Assembly: GCA_964482225.1 (NCBI GenBank)
Contig: CAYZWT010000004.1
Coordinates: 62,001 to 126,000, forward strand
Source: UBA1429 sp964482225
GTDB taxonomy: Bacteria; Chloroflexota; Anaerolineae; UBA1429
Length of the DNA: 64,000 nt
Direction of reading: 5' to 3'
Positions 1-8,381 of the stretch are shown here, piece by piece. The position numbers and the translations under genes were made by a program. Each line of letters begins with the position of its first letter. The first letter of the stretch is position 1. The notes below the pieces were generated by a model. It did no database searches. It worked only from the letters and a program-made list of their open reading frames with translations, and had not been told where the DNA came from.

Positions 1-560
1 TTGGCCCGTTGCAGCTCGGCCACGGTGAGGCCGTAGCGACGCGCCAGGCTATAGAGCGTGTCGCCCCGTTGCGCGGTGTAGCGGATCGGAGCGCTCACCG
101 GCTGGGGCGTGATGGGTGTGGCGCCGGCGCCGACCGTGGCCGGGGCTGTTGGCGCGCTGCCGGTGGGCGTTGCGACGGGCGCCGCGCTCGGGCTGGGTGC
201 CGTGACCACAGCTTGCGGGCAACGCTGCCGCGCCCATGCCAGCCCGCGCTGCGCCTCGGGGCCTCCGGGCAGCAGCCCCAGCGCCCGCTCGAACTGGGCG
301 TGCGCCTGGGCGCACTCGCCCGCTGCCAGCAGCTCCCAGGCATGGTTCAGGCGCGCCCGGAGCTTACGCGGCAACACCGCCTCGCTCTCGCCCATCGTAT
401 CCAGGATCGCTAGTACGGTCGGCCAGTCGGCGGCGTTCCAGGCGGCGTCCAGCAAGGCTTGCGGCGCCGGGCCGCTCTGCGCCAGGGCAGGTGGGCCGGC
501 CCACAGGCTCGCCAGCAGCAGGGCGCAGGCCAGCATCCCGGGCAACGCGCGCGCGGACAC
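1..560 (-). CDS. Secreted LysM-domain protein, 3' end beyond window
   Basis: Reading leftwards from a GTG at 560 the frame is open to the window edge (about 186 codons). It starts with a hydrophobic signal peptide (about residues 8-28, ending near ALAQS). A helical, TPR-like stretch follows (about 30-110), then a Pro/Thr/Ala linker, then a LysM motif containing YTAQRGDTLYSLARRYGLT. LysM domains bind peptidoglycan or chitin-like glycans, so the protein is probably exported and wall-associated. The GTG overlaps the stop codon of the upstream PilO-like gene (TAGTG), so it is translationally coupled to the PilN/PilO unit. A role in anchoring or aligning the pilus machine at the wall is inferred from context only; the C-terminus is not visible. 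Confidence 0.8.
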   Translation of the reverse strand, partial: MSARALPGMLACALLLASLWAGPPALAQSGPAPQALLDAAWNAADWPTVLAILDTMGESEAVLPRKLRARLNHAWELLAAGECAQAHAQFERALGLLPGGPEAQRGLAWARQRCPQAVVTAPSPSAAPVATPTGSAPTAPATVGAGATPITPQPVSAPIRYTAQRGDTLYSLARRYGLTVAELQRA

Positions 561-1177
561 TAGGGGGCCTCCTCGGGCGGGGGCAGGCTCCAGGCGGCCC
601 AGTCTAGATCGGTGGAGAGCACGGTCACGCGCATCTCAGCCCAGGCCGGGTTGTCCTCGTTGACGGTGAGATCCCGAAAGATAAAGGTCTCAAAGGGCGC
701 GTCGGTGATGGCCGCCAACAAGCGCAGGAGGTTGTGCACCGTCCCCCGCGCCTCGACCAGATAGGTTTCCTCGCGAATGGCCGCCTCAGGATCGAGGGCG
801 GCGGAAGAGACCATCGCCTCCAGGCGCACGATGTCGGCCTCGTGGCGGGCCGCCAGGGTATAGTAGGCCGAGATCTCGGCCAGGGCCTCCTCAGAGGTGG
901 GAAAAGGCGCCAGCCGTTCACCAATCTGTTGGCGCGTCTGGTCAATCTCTTGCTCCAGCTCTGCGGGCTCCACTTCGCGCCTCTGGGTGAGCTGGGCGAC
1001 ACTGCGGCGTTCCAGGGCAAGCTGGGCCTCCAGATCGCTCTTTTCCGTGGAGGCGCTCAGGCCATTGATCGCGCCAAAAGCCAGCAAAGCCAGGGCGGCC
1101 AACAGCGCCAACGGCCCCCCGAGGACGCGGGGATTCTTGAGGTCCAATCCGCCCAAGCTGCCAGGGCTTGTACTCAT
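560..1177 (-). CDS. pilO: PilO-like type IV pilus alignment protein
   Basis: 205 aa with the layout of PilO: a short cytoplasmic N-terminus, one membrane helix (about residues 20-40), a coiled coil (about 42-90) and a C-terminal alpha/beta domain. In type IV pili PilO pairs with PilN in the inner membrane and links the cytoplasmic ATPase platform to the outer parts. It lies 4 bp downstream of the PilN-like gene and overlaps the LysM gene by one base, the usual pilN-pilO order. Sequence similarity to classical PilO is weak by eye, so the name rests on topology plus context. Confidence 0.65.
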   Translation of the reverse strand: MSTSPGSLGGLDLKNPRVLGGPLALLAALALLAFGAINGLSASTEKSDLEAQLALERRSVAQLTQRREVEPAELEQEIDQTRQQIGERLAPFPTSEEALAEISAYYTLAARHEADIVRLEAMVSSAALDPEAAIREETYLVEARGTVHNLLRLLAAITDAPFETFIFRDLTVNEDNPAWAEMRVTVLSTDLDWAAWSLPPPEEAP

Positions 1178-1181
1178 GACG

Positions 1182-3839
1182 CTATCTCATCCTCAGAACA
1201 AAGACAAAGCGGATCGGGTTGCCGCCCTCGGCCTGGGTGAACGCCCGGGCCAGGGCGGGATAGGACAGGGACAGGCTCTCGCGCTGGGCCAATGCTGCCG
1301 AGGGAGTGCGGGCCAGGAGGGCGCCCCCACCGGAAGGGGTGGGCGTGGGCGCTAACCGCGTGATGGTCAGTTCGTATTCCTTATCGCCCCCATAGATGCC
1401 GGCAAAGTTGCGGATCTCGAGCAGGACATCCTGGTTGACCTGCGGCTCTAGCCGCAGCTCGGCCACACGCAGGCTATCGGGGTAGCCGCGCTGTAGCGCG
1501 CCGTCCACGGTGGCAGAGAGCAGCGGCTCTACGCCCGGCGCCAAGCCGGCTGCACGCACAAAGTACACCCACCCCGCCTGCAGATCGAGCCGCGCATAGT
1601 CAATATCGCCGGAGGGGAAGAAATTGCGCCTCTGGATCTGGCCGGGCAGCAGGTATTGGGGCGTTACCTCGTCGGGCTCGTAGGCGTCGCGCAGGTCGAG
1701 CGTCGGCGTGGCCGTCGGCGTGGCCGTCGGCGCGGGCGGCAGCAGGGTGAGGGTGATGTCATAGGTTTGGTTGGGGCCGTAACGCCCCCGGTTGCGGACG
1801 GTGGCGATGGTCTCTCCATCGTACAGGGGCGTGAACACGATGCGCGACGAGACATCGTCTACGGCGATATCCTCGTTGCGGTAGACGATGCCCTCCACCG
1901 TCATCTCGAGCACGGTATCAACGCCGGGCGCCAGGTTATAAGTGCGCAACTGGTAGGTGCGCCCCGCCTTGTAGGGGATGCGCACATAATCCACATCGCC
2001 ATCGGGGTAAAAGTTGCGGCGCTGCACATCGTTCACCGCCAGGGTGGGCGGATCCTGCTGGTCCGGCTCGTATGGGTCGCGCAGGTCCGTCGTGGGGGTC
2101 AGGGTTGGCCCTGGCCCTGTCGGCAGCACGATCACCTTGTAGGTCATGTCAATGCCGTACTGTTCGCGGTTGGTGATCGTAATCAGCGCCACGCCGTCCT
2201 TCCAGGCGGTAAAACGCACCTCGGAGGCGATATTGTCGCGCTGGATGTCGTCGCTCCAGAAGACCTGGCCGTCGAACTCGACCTTGATGACGGTATCCAC
2301 GCCGGGGGCCAGGTCGTAGGTCTGGATGGTGTACTCGACCCCCGCCTTGACGTTCAGGGTCATACGGTCAATGTCGCCCTCGGGATAGAAGGAACGCTCC
2401 TGCTCCTCAAAGGGCGAGATCGGTTTGGGGTTGTTATCGTCCGGCTCATAGATATCGCCGCCCACAACGGTGAGCGACAGGCTATAGGTGGCGTTGGCGC
2501 CAAAGAGCCCCTTGTTGGTCACATTGACATACACCCGCTGATCCACAGGGGTGGAGAAGGTGACCTCGGAGCGCACCTCGCCGGGAACGGCGTCGTCGTT
2601 GCGATAGGTCTTGTCTCCCACCTGGGCGCTGATGACGGTATCCACGCCGGGGGCCAGGTTGTCAGTGCTGAGGCGATAGACGACATTGGGCTTGGCGACA
2701 AACGTGACGCGGTCAATATCACCGGCGGGGAAGAAGGAGCGCTCTTGCACCTCGTTGATGCCGATGGGCTTGGCGATCACATCATCCACCTCCCAGGCAT
2801 CGCCGATGACCTCGATCACCTGGAGGGTATAGGTCTGCTCGGGGCCGAACCGGGCGCGGTTGTTGATGCGCACCAATACCGTCTCGTCGCCGGTGCGGGG
2901 CACCTGCACCTCGACCTTGGCGGCCAGCGAATCGGCGGGGCCGCCGCTGGGGCAAAGGCAGGCGATGTGGGGAGAGCTGGAATAGACACAATCATCGTTT
3001 TCCAGCTTGGACGTGCCCACCTTGACCTCGAGCACCGGGTCTACGCCCAGGGCCTGGGGCAACGCCATGACGCAGTAGCGGCGCCCTGCCTTGCCCAGGA
3101 ACTCGACGGTATCCACATCCCACTGGGGGTAAAAGTTGCGCGTCTGGGTCTCGCCGATGGCGATATAGCCTGGCGTGAGATCGTCCATCTCGTAGGCGTC
3201 ATAGGGCGGGGGCATGGGCGTGGCCACGGGCGTGCCCGGGCCGACCGTGGGCGTCGCCCCCACGGTACCCGTTATGGTGGGGGTGGCCGTCGGCGTGGGC
3301 TCGGCAAAGGGGGCATCCGAGACCTCCATGCCCTGGAGCGAGACCTGGAGGAACGCGCCCGAGCGCTCCAGGCTGCCCTGGTAAGAGAGCACGTCATCTC
3401 GCGAGAGGGCGAGGCCCACCAGTGTGAGATCGCGGTCGCGCTGGAACAGCTCGACCACGCGCAGGCGTTCGGGGTCGTAATCGGCCAGGGCGCTCAACAC
3501 CTGGGGCCAGTTACGGCGCTCTGCCTCGATGATGGGGTAGATGGTCTCGATCTGTTCCAGCAGGCGCACCGTGTGCGAAAGCTCCTCTTGCAGCGTGGCC
3601 AACGCCTCCTCTGGCGTGCGAACGACGCGCAGGGTGCTCTCCACCTGGGCCCGCTCCCTTTCCAGATCCGAGACCGCGCCCTGCTGGCCGAACATGAACA
3701 CCAGCGCAGGCAACGCCGCGATCAGGAGGACGACAGCGATGACCCAGATGATGCGTATGATGGGGGGCACGACGCGAGGCCGATACTGGGCCGGCAGGAT
3801 GTTGAAATCTATGGAGCGTTGACTCGAATCGTCCGGCAT
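1182..3839 (-). CDS. pilN: PilN-like protein fused to five PPC-type repeat domains
   Basis: 885 aa, against roughly 180-220 aa for ordinary PilN. Residues 1-170 look like PilN: a cytoplasmic motif DFNILPAQYRPR, one membrane helix (about 27-50), a coiled coil and a ferredoxin-like domain. A Thr/Pro linker follows (about 175-210), then five tandem repeats of about 110 residues. Each repeat begins D-x-Y/W-E-x-D and carries a 'RNFYP.GDID' strand and, in most copies, an 'LAPGVDTV' motif, as in bacterial pre-peptidase C-terminal (PPC/DVUA0089-like) beta-sandwich domains. A second TPTPS linker and a degenerate tail end the protein. The fold assignment of the repeats is by motif only. It has its own promoter and is the first gene of the PilN-PilO-LysM unit. 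No pilM precedes it here. Confidence 0.75.
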   Translation of the reverse strand: MPDDSSQRSIDFNILPAQYRPRVVPPIIRIIWVIAVVLLIAALPALVFMFGQQGAVSDLERERAQVESTLRVVRTPEEALATLQEELSHTVRLLEQIETIYPIIEAERRNWPQVLSALADYDPERLRVVELFQRDRDLTLVGLALSRDDVLSYQGSLERSGAFLQVSLQGMEVSDAPFAEPTPTATPTITGTVGATPTVGPGTPVATPMPPPYDAYEMDDLTPGYIAIGETQTRNFYPQWDVDTVEFLGKAGRRYCVMALPQALGVDPVLEVKVGTSKLENDDCVYSSSPHIACLCPSGGPADSLAAKVEVQVPRTGDETVLVRINNRARFGPEQTYTLQVIEVIGDAWEVDDVIAKPIGINEVQERSFFPAGDIDRVTFVAKPNVVYRLSTDNLAPGVDTVISAQVGDKTYRNDDAVPGEVRSEVTFSTPVDQRVYVNVTNKGLFGANATYSLSLTVVGGDIYEPDDNNPKPISPFEEQERSFYPEGDIDRMTLNVKAGVEYTIQTYDLAPGVDTVIKVEFDGQVFWSDDIQRDNIASEVRFTAWKDGVALITITNREQYGIDMTYKVIVLPTGPGPTLTPTTDLRDPYEPDQQDPPTLAVNDVQRRNFYPDGDVDYVRIPYKAGRTYQLRTYNLAPGVDTVLEMTVEGIVYRNEDIAVDDVSSRIVFTPLYDGETIATVRNRGRYGPNQTYDITLTLLPPAPTATPTATPTLDLRDAYEPDEVTPQYLLPGQIQRRNFFPSGDIDYARLDLQAGWVYFVRAAGLAPGVEPLLSATVDGALQRGYPDSLRVAELRLEPQVNQDVLLEIRNFAGIYGGDKEYELTITRLAPTPTPSGGGALLARTPSAALAQRESLSLSYPALARAFTQAEGGNPIRFVFVLRMR

Positions 3840-3908
3840 GGGATACCCTGTTCTTGAGATGCAGCCAAGCTATCGCCCAGATCGGCGCGGTCCCGATTCC
3901 TGCCCGAT

Positions 3909-3937
3909 ATTGTAGCACACGCCCCACGGCCTGTCAG
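3909..3937 (-). promoter_or_regulatory. Sigma70-type promoter of the pilN-pilO-LysM unit
   Basis: On the minus strand CTGACA (3937-3932), a 17-bp spacer, and TACAAT (3914-3909). Transcription should start near 3902, about 63 nt before the ATG at 3839. It lies just after a terminator for the preceding pilin genes. Confidence 0.7.
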
Positions 3938-3990
3938 CCGCCTGACGATATTTGCTTGTTTGTACCACCTCCGGCCAAACAGCGCAAGTA

Positions 3991-4030
3991 CAAAACACAG
4001 CGGCATATCGTGGGGGCACGTATACCGCTG
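3991..4030 (-). terminator. Intrinsic terminator after the PilX-like genes
   Basis: Minus-strand hairpin with arms CAGCGG...CCGCTG (4030-3998) extended inward by further pairs with one bulged A, followed by a TGTTTTG tract. It lies 25 bp beyond the stop codon of the gene at 4055 and before the next promoter, which divides the pilus cluster into two transcription units. Confidence 0.6.
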
Positions 4031-4054
4031 GCTTGCGCAGAGCGCTAGAGGCCG

Positions 4055-5167
4055 TCAATCAAGATGCCATGCTACAATGCCAAGGGTCGAGCCCTCTTGC
4101 GCCAGACGCACCGTCGTGCGGCCTGTGGTGGTCAGGGAGCGGACATCATAGATAGGCTCCGAGAGGCCCAGGTCAATGCCGCCCGACGGGGCGATCACGT
4201 TGTTGTTCACGGTCAAGTTGTTCTTGGTCACCACCAGCGATCTGGCGAGGAACCAGCCCGAGGTCGTCAGGCTGTTGCCGGCGATCTCGACTGTGCCGCG
4301 AGGCGCGTAGGCCAAGCCGCCCTCCAGGAAAGCCTCTTTGTTGCCATCGATAAAGATGGCGTTGGATGCGGTGCTGTTGGAAAAGAACAGCAAGCCAGGC
4401 ACATACGGGTTGTCAAAAGTGACCTTGTTCGCCGTCTGGTTGATCGAGATGGTGCCCTCGGCCACGACCGTGATGCCCAGCATGGTCGTGTTGCTATCGG
4501 TGAACTGCACATTGCCGGTCACATAGTGCAATCCTGGTGCTAGCGAAGATCCAACAGAAAGGCTGCCGTACTGGTAGTATTTGCCCTCGGCCTGGGCGCG
4601 CACGGCCCAGGCGCCGCCCGGCCGGAAATCCTCGATGCGGAACGGCTCTGGCATCTCTTTGGGCGGCACCTGCTGGGCGTGGCCAAAAGCGGGCGTGTTC
4701 GAGCAAAAGTCTACATAAGACACGTCGCCATAGATCACGGTGCCATTCTTGTTGTCATAGATGCTGCCGTTGCTATGGATGTCGCCATAAATCTTGGTGT
4801 TATTGGCGTTGATGGTCAGCGTGTCGCTCACCCATATAGAGTAGGTCCACAGGGCGGGCTCCAGCCGGACGACCTGGATGGTTGGCGTGAACTCGTTGAC
4901 GGCGCCCGCCATCGGCAGGGTGTACACCGTGCCCGGATTGTGCATCAGCATCTGTCGAAAGGCGTCGTCGGTCTCGATCTTCCAGATGGCATACTCGATG
5001 CCCGCATCCTGGGCATACTGGCCGCCCATATTCTCCTCGATGCGGCGGGTCTCGTTCTGCCGCGTGGAGACAAAGTGCAACACCGGCATGACCAGAAGTA
5101 TGCCGACCGCCATCACGATCAGGGCGGTGATCAGTATTTCGCCGCGCTCGGCCTTGTGACTATCCAT
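4055..5167 (-). CDS. PilX-like protein with one polymer-forming (DUF7305-like) module
   Basis: 370 aa. The N-terminus ERGEILITALIVMAVGILL and the following 'QYAQDAGIEYAIWKIETD' helix match PilX/GspK-like minor pilin N-termini. The rest is rich in Asn/Gly beta-strand turns (for example INANNTKIYGDIHSNGSIY). It also holds an 'IEDFRPGG..' to 'APRGTVEIAGNS' module that recurs twice in the neighbouring 885-aa protein, and it ends with the same 'IYDVRS' closing segment. It is probably an extracytoplasmic minor pilin or tip subunit with a right-handed beta-helix. Gene order and 24-bp spacing indicate an operon with the larger paralogue. Confidence 0.7.
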   Translation of the reverse strand: MDSHKAERGEILITALIVMAVGILLVMPVLHFVSTRQNETRRIEENMGGQYAQDAGIEYAIWKIETDDAFRQMLMHNPGTVYTLPMAGAVNEFTPTIQVVRLEPALWTYSIWVSDTLTINANNTKIYGDIHSNGSIYDNKNGTVIYGDVSYVDFCSNTPAFGHAQQVPPKEMPEPFRIEDFRPGGAWAVRAQAEGKYYQYGSLSVGSSLAPGLHYVTGNVQFTDSNTTMLGITVVAEGTISINQTANKVTFDNPYVPGLLFFSNSTASNAIFIDGNKEAFLEGGLAYAPRGTVEIAGNSLTTSGWFLARSLVVTKNNLTVNNNVIAPSGGIDLGLSEPIYDVRSLTTTGRTTVRLAQEGSTLGIVAWHLD

Positions 5168-5191
5168 GTGACTCTCGTTTGCTTGGTTCTA

Positions 5192-7849
5192 CTATTCGAT
5201 GGACCAGACCAACACCTCAAAATCGCTATCGTCGCTGCAAGAACGCACCCGCACCGTTGTGGTGACCCCGCCGGAGATCGAGCGCACGTCATAAATGGCG
5301 CAGGCGGATTGGCCCTCGCCCGGGTCGCCCTCTCCCTCGCCGCCTCCGACCTCGCCACCCTCGCCCTCATCGCCTCCGCCCTCGCCGGGCGTCTCGCCAA
5401 CTCCGCCATTGGGGTCGGGCAACGTCAAGTCGGGCGGCACACCGATGGTGGCCTCGTTGGAGGTGCTGCGGAAGCGTTCCGCCAGGAACGCGCCGGTTAT
5501 CTCCGGCTTGTTGCCGCTGAGCAGCACCGCCCCTCGGGGCGCATAGATGATGCCGCCCAGGCATTGGAACCGGTTGCTGCTGATGGTGATGGCGCTATCG
5601 CCTGTGGCATTGGAGAACAGGCTCACCCCGGCGATATAGGCTTGGCCAAAGACGGGCATGTTGCTGGAGATGTTGATGGTCCCCTCGGCCACGATGGTGA
5701 CATTCTCGGCGGTGGGCTGGTTGGCCGAGATGGTCACATTGCCGGCCACATAGTGCAGCCCCGGCTCGATCACGGCCAGGTTTGCTGTGACGCTCCAGTT
5801 GCCCGCATGATAGTGGTAGGCGTCGCTTGCCTCCAGCGCATACACGCCCCCCGGCGCAAAGTCGCTCAGGTTCCAACTGATGGGCGGGGTCAGCGCCAGC
5901 TCTGGCGCGCTATAGACATAGGCCGTCTCGGGCGTCTTGGGCGTCGCCTTGGGATAGACGCTGCCGGTGATGGAAGCGCCGCTGCGAACATAGACCGTAC
6001 CGTTTGTGTATACATTCCCCTGGATGGTCGCTGCCCAGGCATCTACGCTGACCAGCGGCCCGTCGCTGTGCAGGTCTCCCTCAATGCGAGTGCTCCCCCC
6101 AGTGAGGGCGACGCCCCCGGCGTTCTCGACACGCCCCTGGATCCGGCTGGCGTAGCCGCTGAGGGTGATAGAGCCATCGCTATAGATGTCGCCGATGATG
6201 GCGGCGGCGCCGCCATTCAGTGTGACGCTGCCTCCGTTGCGCACGACGCCTTCGATGCGGCTGGCATAGCCGCCCATCTGCACGCTGCCGTTCACCCACA
6301 CGTCGTCCTTCACGGTGGCGCCCTGCCAGTTGAGGAGCAGGTTCCCCTGGGCGTGCACCGGCCCGGCGATGACGGAGTTGTTGCCCTTGAGCTCGACGTT
6401 GCCGGCGGCGCTCACCTGGCCCAGGATCTTGGCCAGGTTCCAGGTCAGGTACACGTTCCCGGCGCTGTAGACATCGCCGTCAATCTGGGTGTCGTTCTCG
6501 GAGACCCAGACATCGTTGTTGGCATAGACGTTGCCATAGACTCTGGCCATGTTGCGGTTGAGGTAGAACGCGCCATTGCTGTGCACATCGCCATTAAATA
6601 TGGCCTCGTTGGCGCCCAGATACACCCCGCCATTGCTGTGAACCTCGCCATTGATGGTGGTCTTGTTGCCGGTGATGTAGACCGATTGGCTGGATGTAGA
6701 GGTGGTCCAAACCGCCCAGGGCACGGCGATGGCCTGGCCTCCCGAGCCGCCATCGCCTCCGCCCGGAGAGGGATCGACAGGAGGCTGAGGCAGTTGGATC
6801 AACGCCTCGCCGCCGATGATCTCGACGGTATTGGCATAAAGCGAGCCGGTGAACACGTTGCCGCTGCCGTTGACGCTGATCTCGCCATAGGGCGCAAAGA
6901 GGGTCCCTCCGGCGTTGCCGGAGCCCGTCACGTCTATATCGTTCTGGCCATTGGCGCGGTTGGAGAAAAAGGTCAGGCCGCTGGCCAGGTAGGGCGTAAA
7001 GTTCTGTCCGGCGCTACTCAGCTTGACCTGGCCCTCGGCGGCCAGGGTGATGACGCCGTGCATGCTATTGCCGGTGAGGTGGGCATCTCCCGCGCAATAG
7101 TAGAGCCCGGTGGGGAGCTCGCTGCCGTTGCCGGTGAAATGGCAATCGCCCTCATAGGCATGGTACGCGCCCTGGGCAGCGGCCTGGATCGCCAGCTCGC
7201 CATCCGGGCGGAAATCCTCGATGTACCAGCGGATCGGAAAGTCGCTGGGGCTCACCTGCACCGGCGGGTCGGGCGTAAAGGCATCGGCTGCGTGGGCGCT
7301 GACGGCGGTCACATACTCGCCGGGGCCATAGACGGTGTGTTTGGAGGTCTGGAAATGGATGCCGCCATTCGAGTGGACGCCTCCGTAGATGGTGTGGCCG
7401 TCGCTGCCGCCGCCGTTGAAGTAGACCTCCTGGTCGTCGGTCGCCTGCGAGCGGTTGGCCCAGATCGCCCAGGGCAGGTTGCGGCTATCGGTCACGCCGG
7501 AGCCCTCTCCGCCGCCGCTGCCCATCACCGCCACTTGGGCCACGGTCACCTCATAGGAGCCGCCCTCGGGGAGATCCAGAATCTCTTGGAACCATTCGTC
7601 CTCACTGCCAAAGCCGGCCTGCAGCCGCTCGCGAAAGCTGGCGTCTGTGCGCAGCTTCCAGAGGGCGTATTCAACGCCCGCCTCGCTATCGTACTGATCC
7701 AGCAGGCTTTGCTCGACGCGCTGGGTTGTCCGATAGCTAGAGCCCAGGTGGGCAAGCAAAGGGATCAGGAGCAACGCCCCGACTGCCATCACGATCAGGG
7801 CCGCGACCAGTACGTCTCCGCGCTCGGTTTGTTGTTCTTTTATAGTCAT
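5192..7849 (-). CDS. Giant PilX-like protein with bactofilin-like beta-helix repeats
   Basis: 885 aa. The N-terminal membrane helix (about residues 12-34, ERGDVLVAALIVMAVGALLL) and amphipathic helix (about 40-70) resemble PilX/GspK minor pilins. Next comes a first polymer-forming module (about 205-345). Residues about 399-626 form twelve tandem 19-residue repeats such as IDGDVYSAGNVYLTWNLAK, the period expected for one coil of a bactofilin-like beta-helix. A second module follows (about 659-790), then an acidic Gly/Glu linker (about 810-850), then an 'IYDVRS' closing segment with two cysteines. The modules match the 4055 gene. The protein is predicted to be anchored in the inner membrane or assembled into a pseudopilus, with an extended rod outside. 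No characterised protein of this layout is known to me; its role is inferred. Confidence 0.75.
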   Translation of the reverse strand: MTIKEQQTERGDVLVAALIVMAVGALLLIPLLAHLGSSYRTTQRVEQSLLDQYDSEAGVEYALWKLRTDASFRERLQAGFGSEDEWFQEILDLPEGGSYEVTVAQVAVMGSGGGEGSGVTDSRNLPWAIWANRSQATDDQEVYFNGGGSDGHTIYGGVHSNGGIHFQTSKHTVYGPGEYVTAVSAHAADAFTPDPPVQVSPSDFPIRWYIEDFRPDGELAIQAAAQGAYHAYEGDCHFTGNGSELPTGLYYCAGDAHLTGNSMHGVITLAAEGQVKLSSAGQNFTPYLASGLTFFSNRANGQNDIDVTGSGNAGGTLFAPYGEISVNGSGNVFTGSLYANTVEIIGGEALIQLPQPPVDPSPGGGDGGSGGQAIAVPWAVWTTSTSSQSVYITGNKTTINGEVHSNGGVYLGANEAIFNGDVHSNGAFYLNRNMARVYGNVYANNDVWVSENDTQIDGDVYSAGNVYLTWNLAKILGQVSAAGNVELKGNNSVIAGPVHAQGNLLLNWQGATVKDDVWVNGSVQMGGYASRIEGVVRNGGSVTLNGGAAAIIGDIYSDGSITLSGYASRIQGRVENAGGVALTGGSTRIEGDLHSDGPLVSVDAWAATIQGNVYTNGTVYVRSGASITGSVYPKATPKTPETAYVYSAPELALTPPISWNLSDFAPGGVYALEASDAYHYHAGNWSVTANLAVIEPGLHYVAGNVTISANQPTAENVTIVAEGTINISSNMPVFGQAYIAGVSLFSNATGDSAITISSNRFQCLGGIIYAPRGAVLLSGNKPEITGAFLAERFRSTSNEATIGVPPDLTLPDPNGGVGETPGEGGGDEGEGGEVGGGEGEGDPGEGQSACAIYDVRSISGGVTTTVRVRSCSDDSDFEVLVWSIE
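5972..6655 (-). repeat. Twelve coding repeats, 57-bp period
   Basis: Encodes residues about 399-626 of the giant PilX-like protein. Units start with I/V-x-G-x-V and have a central SNG/SAG turn: INGEVHSNGGVYLGANEAI, FNGDVHSNGAFYLNRNMAR, IDGDVYSAGNVYLTWNLAK, IIGDIYSDGSITLSGYASR. Eleven units are 19 residues within one position. The copies are diverged, so this is an old amplification rather than a recent one. Confidence 0.85.
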
Positions 7850-7859
7850 AGCGTCTCTC

Positions 7860-8381
7860 CTATGGCGCTGCAGCGACGCGCCGATGCAACTCGAGCGTCA
7901 TCTGCTGCTCCTGTGCCTGGCTGGCCACCGTCATGGTCACCCAGAGGGTGGAAGTGATCGTGCGCGAAGGCCCCAGATCCAGCTCGCTGATCTGCCGCGA
8001 GATGATGCCAGATCCCTGGGCATCTGTGCGACGCAGGGTCTGGTCGGCCTCGGCATACAAATAGGTGATCGTGGTGGTAATCGGCTCTGCGCTCCCACCG
8101 AAGGTAGGGATAGTGAGTATATCGAGCGTCAGCGTCACGCCGCCCGCCGTGGCGGCCACCTGGCCGGCGGCGGCGCCCACGACGTCGCGGTTGAGCACCG
8201 AGGCCGCCTGCTGCAACTGGTGGCTGAGCTTGAGAGACTCTTGGTGCACAGAGGTCAGGCGATTGAACTGCAGGAGCATAACCGTCACGACGGTCAAGAG
8301 CACGCCGCCGATGGCCAGCGCGATGACCAACTCGATCAGGGTGAAGCCCCTCTGGCCGCTAGTGTCGCGTCGGGGTCTCAT
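7860..8381 (-). CDS. PilW/GspJ-like minor prepilin
   Basis: 173 aa with a clear class III signal: basic leader, then G|FTLIELVIALAIGG (cleavage after Gly12, Glu at mature position 5) and a long hydrophobic helix, as processed by PilD-type prepilin peptidase. The remaining beta-rich region resembles PilW/GspJ minor pilins ('ITYLYAEADQTLRRTD'). It starts in a TGATG overlap with the preceding prepilin gene and ends 10 bp before the giant PilX-like gene. The likely role is a minor pseudopilin that primes pilus assembly. Confidence 0.8.
   Translation of the reverse strand: MRPRRDTSGQRGFTLIELVIALAIGGVLLTVVTVMLLQFNRLTSVHQESLKLSHQLQQAASVLNRDVVGAAAGQVAATAGGVTLTLDILTIPTFGGSAEPITTTITYLYAEADQTLRRTDAQGSGIISRQISELDLGPSRTITSTLWVTMTVASQAQEQQMTLELHRRVAAAP

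Noticed and set aside
1656..3857. Plus-strand open frame of 733 codons opposite pilN
   Set aside because: Mirror of the PPC repeats; no recognisable domain or start signal.
5972..6655. CRISPR-like or satellite DNA array from 57-bp periodicity
   Set aside because: The period is a multiple of three within an intact reading frame, repeats are diverged, and no spacers exist; it is a protein repeat.
4679..7957. Plus-strand open frame of 1092 codons opposite the giant PilX-like gene
   Set aside because: Antisense to a gene with clear domain repeats; composition (His/Gly/Asp-rich) is a by-product of the repeats and GC bias, with no SD or motif.
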